Source: Zygnema cylindricum (lineage: Eukaryota > Streptophyta > Zygnematophyceae > Zygnematales > Zygnemataceae). From it: a stretch of DNA of 64,000 nucleotides. The position numbers and the translations under genes are program-made. The stretch covers positions 37,641 to 101,640 of the forward strand of contig JBBHKE010002431.1 of the NCBI GenBank assembly GCA_037447655.1, read 5' to 3'. Of this stretch, positions 37,101 to 49,100 are shown one piece after another. Position 1 is the stretch's first letter. Every line of letters begins with the position of its first letter. Under the pieces are notes generated by a model, which saw only the letters and a program-made list of their open reading frames with translations, did not search any database and had not been told where the DNA came from.

Positions 37101-40100
37101 CTTTTCCCTTCCTCCCTAGCTTTATATAGATTACTTCATTGCATGTAAAAACAAAAAAAAAAACCCACTAGAAAAAAGGAAAAAGGTACACAATTGTTGA
37201 ATGCAATATAAACACACCACAATGATTTTGTTTACAATTCGCTCCCTTTGCCCATCCTTTTCTTCGGTTAGGTGACTTAACAGTGAATTCTTGGATAATT
37301 CATCTTGTTTTTTTTCAAATTGATTATGATCCTTATAAGACATCCAGTAAATGATAACACTTAGAAATTTCGAAAAATGTGCTTACATTTTTAAAGTGAA
37401 ACATTGACTACTGAAAAAAAATCTGAAATTATTGGTCAATTTACAAATCGAAAAGAACTGACATTTTTACAATTTTGAATGCACGTTAAATATCTGTTAT
37501 AACAAACCATATCCATTTAGCGTTTAATTTTTTTGTGTGACATAACCAATATCATTTGCCTTACAAAGAAAAGACGGATGTTAGTTGACCGATAGATGAT
37601 GGAAGGCTTCCACTCAACTGATTTGAATAGAGATATCTGTGACACCGAATATTCGCAAATAACAATCGTAAATATAAACAAATAAAAAATGAAAAGCCTC
37701 AAATATGAAAGGAGAAAGAACAACATCAATATGCCATTTTTCCACGCACCATCGCGTTTTTTCACATGCAGCCATCCTCAGGCCTCCCCCCTCCCCCCAC
37801 TTTCTTACAATCCTTCACTACAAAAAGAATAAATTTGAAATATCAATGTAAAACACTTTAGAAAAATAAATGTTTTTTTCTTTTTTTTGCATTAAAAATC
37901 AAGAGTCATTTCAAAGATCAAATAATTATATTTAAAAACAATTAAAATTAATTACTGATATTAAATGTTTTTGTTTTTTAATTGGTTGTTATTTTTAGTT
38001 TTTATTCAATATCCCTATTAAACATTAAATTTTTTTTATGGTGATATTGTTTTATCATGATTAGCTGTTACTATTACTATACGTTTTTGTAGTTATACGT
38101 TTTTGTAATTATTCACTATCTCAATCATTATTATAAAATATTTGTATAATTTTTCTTATTTATTATGATCATTATTTTTCATCCATTTGAAACATCTAGC
38201 AAACAATGATAACTAAACATTGCAAAAATAAACGCTGCGATTAAAAAAAAACTAAATTACAAAAAAACAAGAAAACCAGCAAATAAAATAAAAAAGCCAT
38301 CCATCATTGTACCAACTTTCAGGAAATAAAGAACTATCAACTTTACAATCTTCAATGCAGTAAATTAGTTTTTGCATCATGTTATAACCATTTAGATTTC
38401 ACTTTCATGTGTAACAGAACCATAGTGTCAATGTATTACAAGGTTTGGACGGATGTGAGTTGACCAATGGAAGGTGGAATGCTTCCTCTCAATTGGTTGT
38501 TATTCAGATATCTGTAAAACCGACCATCCCCAAAATTAATTACATTAAAGAGAAAAAAAGAAAAATCAACTATAGGGAAATAGACAGTTTCAAAATACAC
38601 TCTTTCCAAACACACTTGTATGCTTTCGCACAGCCACACTGCCCCTTCCTCCCGTGCCGCCCACCTGCTGTGTTGCAATAATTCACTTGATTTTTCCAAC
38701 TTAACATGTTAAAAAAAAAAAAAAAATCGATGAAACCAATTTTCAGCTAAACAAACATAAAAAAATATGACAAAAAGTCGTTATAAATCATGTAAAATTT
38801 CAACTCTAAAGGTTAAATTTCCTTTAATATCCCCCGTACATAAACATTTGCATATGAATAGCATATATTACCATAGCCATATATGTCCTGAGTTTAAACC
38901 CTTCCCGTTTGTTTCCCTTCCTTGGCTCACATATGTTATTCCATTTCACAAGATTAAAACAGAAAAACACAACATTAAAAAATGAAAAAACCAACAAAAA
39001 CAACTTTGCTAAATTAAATGCTAAATTAATTTATCATTTTTTTGATAAAACCAGCACACAGAAACAAATCTTAAACAATAGTATAGGTAATCAAAAGGTT
39101 TTATGAATTCACAACCTTGTCAACCTTAAGCTTTACAACCATATTACAGAAAAACATAAAACAAGTAAACAATTTTCTGTAACAAAAGGAAAATGCTTTG
39201 ACGTACATAATCAAGAGGATTTTTTTTATTTATGTACCTTTTACTTCATTAAAAAGGACCTTTTAATTAAATTTTAATTGATTAAAATGAATTGTTTCTG
39301 TAAAAGAAGATTATTTTAGAGGTAGTTTTTTAGTCAGTACTTATTATTTAATATCATGGTTTCTAATTTACAAATATTTGATTATTTGATTCAATTTATA
39401 ATATTTTGATTATAGATAAATCTTATCGTCATCTAGTATTAATTACCATCATAATAAATTGATGTTGTTATTGGTTAGTTTTGCCATTTTTAAGTATTAT
39501 TATTACATTTCATATTTTTACAATTTTGTTATTTTAGTATTATTATTGTTTTAATTATTACTATTATTATTATTTATGTTTCTAATAAGGCATCCACTTA
39601 ACTATAACACCTGAACATTTAAAATATGAGCTTGAGTTTTAAAATGGAAGGCTGTTTAACGTGAAAAAATATAAATATTAAAAATAAAAAATAGACAATT
39701 TCCCTTTAGAATTCACTTTTGATGTAAAGCCTAACGATAGTGCCGTGTGTCTTACAATTGTTCGAGGGGTTTCATCTGACCGATGGATGATGGAATGATT
39801 CCACTCAACCGGTTGCCATAAAGAAATCTTTGAAAACGGCCACCCACGCAATCAATCATACACAAACAAAAAACAAATCAAATGGTTGGCTTAGAAATAT
39901 TTCTGACATCGAGCATTTACAAAAAAATTGTCAAGCAAATGAAAGAACTTAAATATTTAATGAATCCCGAGAGATATCAACACAAAATATTTTCACACAT
40001 AACGGAATATGATCGCTGACGGAGCATACCCTTCCTCCACTTCCCCTTCCCCCACTCCCTCACCCTCGCGCTCCAAACACAAGTTACATAAAAAAAACAA

Positions 40101-43100
40101 ACAATAATAAATCATACATGGATGAGAAAAAAAAAAGTTATGAATCTTGTCAAACTTCAAATCGGAAGACACATGGTTTTATGATACCACCTTCAAACAC
40201 ATGCACATTAATAAATATTATCTACAAGTGAATATATACATCCTATACCTCGTCTCCCCTCCCAATTGTTCTCACTCCGTTCCATATATATTATTCTAGT
40301 TCAAATGATTAAGACCAAAAAATATAGCAACGCCAACAGAAAAACCCCGTTAAAACATAGAATGAAAAATACACATTTGTTTAATGCAAATTTTTCAATC
40401 CACATCTGCTTTAATCATGATCCCCTTACACTCTCCCCTCCCCAGGACCAACCCGTCCCCCACCCCTTCTTTTACCATGAATTAAATTAAATATTCACGA
40501 CTAGCTTTTCTTACATGTGAACACAAAAAAATAAGAAAGTTGTCCTTTACAAGAGGAGAATGCTTCCAAAAAACAAATCTTGAATATCAACACACAAAAT
40601 CAAGAGAGAATCTCACGTAATTGGGTAGAATTTCAAATAATGAATAACTGTGCTTTTGACAATCTTTGATGAAGTTAATTGTTTCTTGCATCAAACCATT
40701 TCATTTAGAGGTGCTTTTTTATGCTTAACACAAATATAGTTATATGTGTCTTACAATTCTCGCATGTATTTCAAATGGCCGATGGACGATGGAATGCTTC
40801 CACTCAGCTGGTTGTTACCGAGATGTCTGTGACACAAAGCATCCGCAGAAGCAGGAAAATGAAAAATTCCAACATTTAGAGGAAAATAAAGGATATCAAA
40901 ACACAATATTTTGAAAAAATCTATTTTTTTTCATACTCGTTTTCAAAAATGAAGCGTCATTAAATCAAATCATGTACAAATACTAATGATACATGCGGTC
41001 TAATTATCAACTCATACATGCATGTGTTTCTATAATAATTAAATACATCTCTTCCCCTTCCCTCCTTTTGCCTCCTGTTGCTTCATATAAATTATTTTCA
41101 ATGAAATGATTCAAAATATCAATAATATTAATAATATTAATTTACAAAACCAGTTTACAAAATAAAATTTCAGCTGAGATTTTGAGGAATGTTTTCACAC
41201 CCCGTGGATTTCATCAAGAAATTTCCCCTGCTCCCCCTCTCCCCCTCTCCCCCTCTATTTTGCACGCCCCCTAGAATTGTTTTTTTGCACAATCTCAGCC
41301 TTGTTAGGGCTACAACAACTGCTCCTCTTTCTCCCTCCAGCTGTGTAATACTTACATTTTTTTCTGCATCTGTGCAGTACCGACGCTAACTTTATGGTTA
41401 TGGTTTCAAAATAGGCAGATGCCTTTGTGTAGGGAGCTGATTTTTTGTAACTTTTATTCCTTTGCGGGCGTGGAGCATTATCACCAAGGACTTGTGACTT
41501 ATCTAACAACGCGATTCATTTATTCATGTTTATGAAAGCTATAAGATGCATGCCCAAGGAACGATTTTTGGCACCGAAATTGGTCATTCTTAATGTTGAT
41601 AGCCTCTCAAGCCAATTTCACAATTCCCCATTGGCATCCCCTCGACATGAACCAAGCAAATTTGTGGTTGGATAGTTTTCGTAGATTGTGAATAACTATT
41701 AACTGGAGCTTTTTTTCAACGGTTTTAGGGGATAGAAGATGAACGGACTGATAGTATCATTTTTTAGCTCACTGTTCACCACAGTAAAGACAAAGCGGAA
41801 GCACTCAAATTAAGCAAAATTACAACACATTGACTTGACATTAGAAGACATTTCTTGAAAAATCAAATCACTCAAAAAAAATAAACGAAATTACGATGTC
41901 ATGCCTCCTCTCTTCTTCACTCTCCTTAATAGCGTTACTACCTCCTGTCATGTCCTCCCAGTGACCAAAAATGGCGCGACACGTGTGAGCATGCGCCACC
42001 CGGAAGCCTCTAAAATCCTACTAGTTGTCGTGCTAATACACTAAAACCATCTACATTTAAACTAAGGACCGAAATTGCCAAACGACAACCTAAACAGAAA
42101 GTGACGTTTTTAGACGCGAGACAAAACAACACAGTTGTGGCGTCTCGAAATCGTACCAGAAAGTACGGACGAAACCAAATGGACGTGAGGTAAATCGAAC
42201 GCCGGGTAAAGCAGTCTATTCTGCAGCCGGCGATTCGAGTAATGCTCTCCAACATTCCCCCTCCATTGGGAGAATCGCCATCACTTAGAATAACCTTACA
42301 CCGTGTATCACTATTAGGGTTAACAATTTTTTTGACACTTAAAACATCTTTTCTCCGTACACACTTGTCCTATTTTCACATGGAGTCCGCCAATCGGAAG
42401 GTGAGAATCTTGGCTTTCAATCGCAACCGTCAGATCTAAAAACCGACGTGCGTGTACAGAGAAAATATGTTTAAAGAAACGAAAAATACATTAACACTAA
42501 TAACGATTCACAGTGAAGTTTGGGCAGCCCTCTTAAAAGCACATACTAAATCACTACCTAAGTCAACATATCGGCAACTTCCTCCAACGTCCACACGTTT
42601 CAACCTAGAACTCTTTTGTCGCCATTAAATATCGCACAACATGTGTTTAGTGTGTTTTTGAGAAACGGGATTTTTCACAAAACTCATGCTATCCATTAAA
42701 AAAAAATTAAACAACCATTAGGATTCCAAGTTAACTTAACATCTCATTTATCCATACAAACGCTTTTGATGCGTGACAGGTGGCTATATATATTCCGCCT
42801 CGGTCTAACTTAAGGCCACGGTTCATTGGAGACGAGAACTCCACGAATTTGCCTCACCGCCAAACACAAACACATATTCACAGACTTGGATTTTTCAGAA
42901 TAGAAATCCTCGCCTCAGTCCGCATCGCTTTATCCGATGCACTCTAGCAATTCTTTTTCTGATTTTGAAAACTAGGTCGATTTCAACTGTATCTGCCAAG
43001 TAGCGGAATATGTGCTTCACGGTCTCCTAAAATGATTTTTTGGGGGCTTGACATTATCAACTTACAACAGACATGGCCGCCGATATATCGGGCCGTGTAC

Positions 43101-46100
43101 CAACAGTTAAGTTTATTAAAATCCCTAATGCTTCGCGATACGTTACGTTAACCGTAGGTTCTCCTTGCAACCTTCCTAATTGAAATTTTGCGCCCATAGG
43201 AGTCGAAACTGGTTTAGTGTCAACCATAGGAAATTGCGTTAAGACCTCTTTCACAATTGAGATTGACTTAATTTTATGCCTTTGTTTACATGTCGGATCA
43301 CTTCGATGCCTAAAATGTATTGTACGTCGCCAAGATAATCACTTTGAAATGAAAATGCATGTATGCCTTTAATTCGCAGATTCGTACAATATTTTATGAC
43401 ATCATAAAAAAACGATCGACATACATTCAGAATATTATTTGATTAAGGTTCTCTTTTTTTACGTACTATCCTCTGGGGTCCAAGGCCTCCGAATTGTACT
43501 CGAAATTCATACTCAATTAAAACGTTATTTAAGCGCAAATTCTAAGTGTGTGGCACTTGCTTCAAGACGTAGGAGGGATTTTCGCAAGCACCATAGCATA
43601 CCTTCCCGTGACGTCACATCCTCAATAACTTCATCTAAACCTCTTCTTCTAAGTCACTATTAAAAATCGTCCTTTAAACATTCATTTGATGGATTGCTTC
43701 TTCCCCCAACGACAATTGCCACAATCATCCGTAAAAAATCAAAATTGATGAGTGGAGCGTAAGTCTTCCTATTTTCAACCCCCTCTTTCATGTTGGAATC
43801 CTTTGCAAACCAATCTCGCCTTGAATTTCACTATCTCTCCCGAGCACGAGTTTTTTTTTTGAAAACACATTTGACATGAATCGCTTTCTTCCCCTCCGAT
43901 AATTTCAAGGTCTTAAAATGCCAGATTTTCCACAATTGATTTGTACTCCTCTTATGTTGGCTTCTATTGATATACCCAATCTTACGAACTTCTAGCTTCA
44001 CTATATGATTGAGGATTGCAGGCCAAATTCCCCACATTAATTGTTGCAAGAGGAATTATGTCTCCTTAGCATCAGAGACGAAATAACGAGGATTTGAAAT
44101 GTCACCACCAATTTTATCATAAGAAAGGCCATTTGGTTTTTGTCTACTATTTTCTCGAGTAGTCCTTCGAATGAACGCAAAATGCTCTATATTTTGTTCC
44201 TCGTCCACATTTGGCAAATGAGATTTTGATAAAAATTGCGAGTGTTCGAAGAAATTTGAGAATTTTCGCTCAAATGACGTCGGACATCGATGTCAATGTC
44301 CAATTTCTTCAAATCCGAAAGTTACTTTCAGCTCAATTTCTTGACATTAACATTGAATTTCGACTCTTCCCTCAAATTTGAATCTTCAATGTCGAAGAAA
44401 GTGGCCAATTCCTCATAAAAACCAGGATTTTCCCTTAATTTGGCAGAATACGCAATTACAGATTTTAAATCCTTGTAAAAATTGATATTGCGTATTTTTC
44501 TACAATGCGACGGACCAGATCAAACACTTGAGATAACCTTTCTTTCAAAATTTAGCCCATAAAAATTCTTAGCTGACTCTTTACCGAATATTTCCCTTTC
44601 AAAAACTTGATCCACATAAGCTTTAGCTTTACATCCCAAAATTCTAAGGTGATTGAGTGTCAGCTTCCACCCATAAAATAATTCATAGGGCGTTTTGTCA
44701 CTGGAGACACAGGTAAGCCTTAGATTACAAAGGTGGTGAGAATTCCATCCCCCAACAATCAAATACCATTGCCTGGGGAATGTACCATCGCTTACCATCT
44801 CTTTCAAAGCTCTATTTTTCCTGTCGGAAATTTCATTAGATTTTGGAGAGTACTGCGTTGTGAATTGTTACCTTATCCCTATCTCTTAACAATATTCCTC
44901 AAATGCCACAACTTCACCTCCATTGCCCGAACGAATGGCCTTCCATTTCCAATCACATTGGCTTTCGCATGCCACTCTTTAAAGGCCTCGAGAGCATCCT
45001 ATTTCTTCTTTAACAAACAAACCCACGAAAATCTCAAAAAGTAGTCACAATTACCATAATATGACAATTTCCCTTTATAGTCTCCAACGTAATATGACCA
45101 CATAAATGGACATGGACGAGCTCTAGCGGAAATTTTGCGCGAAATTTCACATCATTCAACGGATGCGATTTCCGAATTTGTCGACTTTAGCTACATCTAC
45201 CACATCCTTTGACCTTTTTAATAGAAACGAGATCTAATCCCCTTACACAAGCCTTTTTGATCGAACTCCGTAAAATTCCCTCGAATGTGTGGCACATCCG
45301 ACGAGGCCATAAAGTCAAATACCCTTTCATTTCCAAAATTTTATGGAAAATACCTAAGGCTGGAGCATTTTTCGCCGGCTGCCTCTATACTAGTCGGTGA
45401 AACATTGAATCGGTGAGTTCCTCTTTGTCAATTACCATCCGCGCGATATATGTCATTTGAAGTATTGCCCCAAACGCATATGTTTCCACCGGCGAGTTGA
45501 ATTTGAGGAATACTCAAAAAACATACTGAATCATTCAATATATAAAAGAAGTTAAATAATCACGCTTGCAATATCAAAAGGATTCCGATGGCGTCATATG
45601 CAAGTCAAGTCGTACAATACCAATCGTACCAACGGAAATCACTTGTCCACTTGTGAAAGTGATTCATTTTGGCGTAATTAAGGATCTTGTTTCATCGAAA
45701 AGCAACATGCCCCTACATAAGTGGTAAGACAATCCCGTGTCAATAATCCACTCCTTTTTGCGTGCATCAACCCCCCTAATTAGTAGATCTAACCTGAGGA
45801 AAGTTTGCACGCCTTTGCCACCTTCGACATTTCAATTTTATGGCCGCCATGGAGGCCACCTTCACCACCACCACGGTCGCCGCCACGGTTGTCGCAATTG
45901 CCACGACCACGACCACGTCAACAGCCTCCACCGACCGATTAAGTGTGATCCCACTTCCCACGATTAAATCATGGCTTGGCTTTATCCGAAGAAGCGGCCA
46001 AGATAGTCGAGACGATTGTAGGGGAAGCAAGGGAAGCTGGGGACTTTGTTGAGATCCGGCTGGTCGGGCTGGACCTTAGGGGCTCCCTTTTTTTCTTCTC

Positions 46101-49100
46101 TTTTCTTCATCGCCCTCGATCCTCCTCCTCTTCCCCCTCTTCCGTGAAGGTATTTCAAATCCACGGATTAGGGAGTGACCACGCTTAAGACTCCCAAGCT
46201 CAAGGAGCCTTTCAAAGAGCTCGCCCAATTCCCTTTGTTTGTCTTGAGATACTTTACAACAACTCCGTAAGCAAGAATTTCCCTCACTAAGTGAATCTCT
46301 TGAAGATGCACAAATTTCTCTAGCAATGCATTGAGAAAATAAGTCACGTTATCCTCCTCGGTGATCACCCTTATATTATTAAGGTTGTTTCACAATGATA
46401 TTATACCGCTTCACTCCTTCAGCAATTGATTCATTCTGTTTAATCCGAAATTGTATGAAATCCGAGACCTTGTTTTGAACTCCTCTGCCGAATTGATTTT
46501 CCAAAGCCTTCCAATAAAATTGTACGGTGCTATGTGTGAGGAAGCGATCATGCAACAACAGAGCACGATTGCATCAAGCCGGTGAAGGCCGGCAAATTTT
46601 TCCTCTTCCACAAACTCCTAACATTTCGGTCACCAATTGTCATCCGTTCATCTCCATTCACCACCTTCAAAACGCCGCTCAATGTCAATTGTGCTTGAAT
46701 ACATTCCTTCCGAGTGGGATGATTTCATTCGTTGAAAACAACCAACTATCCAGGCATTTGAAACATCTCATATAATCTTTCATCGAAATTTGAATCATCA
46801 TCAATTTCTTATATTTCCCTTTCTAAAACTCTCCTTTCATGCCACCTCATCTTCAACATCGAAATCACCTCCATCATGATCTGAATCCCGTTCACCAGGG
46901 GCTTGTTGATCAACTTTCTTGTTAACAATCGAAAGATTTTCCTTTATATGGTGTAAGAGCCACATGATGTATGCTCGAAGTCGATCCTTAGACATGGAGC
47001 CGCCATCACCTCTATTTTGGCTAAAAGGATCTAGCTTCGTATACTTCCCCCTCTAAAGCCAAAATCCTTCTCACTATTCTCTTCGGCATACGGTTGCCTT
47101 CGGAATGCTTCGGGGTTGGAGCAGCCAAAGGGGGAAGAGGTATTGAAAAGATAACTTTCATCTATATGAGAGAGGAGAACTTAGGACTTACAAAATATTT
47201 CAAACAAGATTACTTAATTATTAACATGTATTAGAGTAACACTAAGTATTTAAAAGTACACATTTATTGTACACATTAATACTCTAATAGCGAAACAATT
47301 TGGTATTCAACAATTACTGTTGAGCGACATTCGGCAAACGATCTGGGAAACAAAATAAGGTTGAGCGGATAAGGTCGAGTGGTAACAGTGAAACCGGGAT
47401 TATGGGGAATCAAATAGGTCATAGGATCCGCAAGATGGATTTGAATCGAACGAACGACCATATTGTTGACTATTTGGAGGACCACTACCATGTTACCGGA
47501 CGCACTTAATGACTCTGATATTTTTATCAACCGTAGAACATTAAGTCGGTGTGTCACATTGGAATAGTTTCATTTGTCACAGCTGCATTATTTTATATTG
47601 TGCATAGTTAGATTCTTTAATATGGGTGCAAATTTGTTTTCCATATAGCTGATGTGGTTGGTAAGTTGACCAGTAAATAGTGTTCTGAGTATAAAATAGA
47701 CGTCTAGGATTTCGGACAATCATCAGCTTTTGTACATATCTCACTTTTAGTAAGGAAAACCAGTTCTTTTTGTGCCATAACTTTTGCTCTAAGTGTCTGA
47801 TTGAAATGAAAATTTGCGAGAGGAAAGAGCTTGATTATTATTAGTTCTCACAAAGTTATAGACTGTGATTCAGACTTGGGAGAAATTATCAGTAGGCAGA
47901 AAGTGTCTGTCTGGTGCTATAATACAATGTAGCTTTGCTATACCCTATTGAGATGGAAGATTCTGAATTGCAGAAGGAAGGCCTCTTTTTTTTTCCTCCA
48001 ATGGCCGTCACACTCGCCACGGCTACCTCTACTTTGGAGCTCCCTATCTGCTCCGATACCAAAGGATAGGATCGATTTTCAACTCAATGTTCACCATAGT
48101 TGAGACATAAAAGCGAAAGTACTCGAAATAGGAAACGTGACATCACATTAAATTGATATTGGAAGAAATTTCGGGAAAAAATATATTCATTTAAAAAAAA
48201 TATCGGAATGATAATACCACCTCTCCTCCCTTCTCCACTCTCCTACTTCCAGCAAAAAATCATTCAATGGAGTAACGACCTCCTTCCATGTCCTCTTTGC
48301 TAAAGCACTGCCAAAATGTTGCAGCACAAGCTCGAAAGCCTCAAAAAAATTGCCACTTGTCAACCTAATTCACAAGAACCCTTTAAATTTAGACTGTCGA
48401 CCGATATTTCTAAACGACAACCTGAACAAAATGTACTAGATAAACATAAAGTACTATAATCTTAAGGAAAAACATTTCTAGATGGGAGATGAAAAAAAAC
48501 AAAGTTGTCGCGTCTCAAAATTGTGCGTGAAAGTACGGACGAAAATAACCAGACCGAAGTGGCTTCAATCAAACCGCCAAACTTAGACGCGAATCAAACA
48601 CACAATTTAAATAAACGATTACGCGGCCGATCGATTGAAAAGGTTCACCACAGTAAATGCATAATGTAGGAAGCACTCAAATTAAACAATATTACATCAG
48701 ATTGGACTAATATTGGAAAACATTTGGTAAAAATAAATTCACATAATAAACAGAAATTACAATGGTCACCTCTCCTCACTTCTTTAGTCTCCTATTTCCT
48801 CGAAAAATTCATTCAATATTGATTCCACTAGAATACATTGTACCACTACTACACCGTGAATCGCTATTAGCGTTATGAAATAATTAGGGTTAGAAAACAA
48901 TTAGCAATATTAACGCTAATTTGGGATTTTTCAATTTTTATAAATAAAAAATATATACTCTAATTTATCAATAACTCTAATTTGGGACTTTCCCTGTAAT
49001 AATTGTCGGCGATTAAGATTTTTACACTAAAATAGGTACACGTGGCGTCGCGTGATTTTGACATCGCATGTGCCAGCAATTTTCACGCAGTCAAATGTTA

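Larger units (their letters stand above)
41774..48640 (-). mobile_element. Copia-2: decayed full-length copia retrotransposon
   Basis: Minus-strand element in the giant intron of gene B. The left (3') LTR is 41774-42254 with a purine tract (AATGGAGGGGGAA on the minus strand) next to it. The right (5') LTR starts at 48088 and loses similarity near 48640. Collinear fragments from right to left: Gag (about 47,160-46,170), protease ([12 protein letters not shown] near 45,750), integrase pieces (44,520-45,200), RT pieces (near 43,831-44,049 and 43,057-43,254). Many stops and frameshifts. A 217-bp TIR element is inserted beside its purine tract. The primer site is of the ordinary 3'-end type. No convincing target duplication, because the right boundary is unclear. 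Confidence 0.82.
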
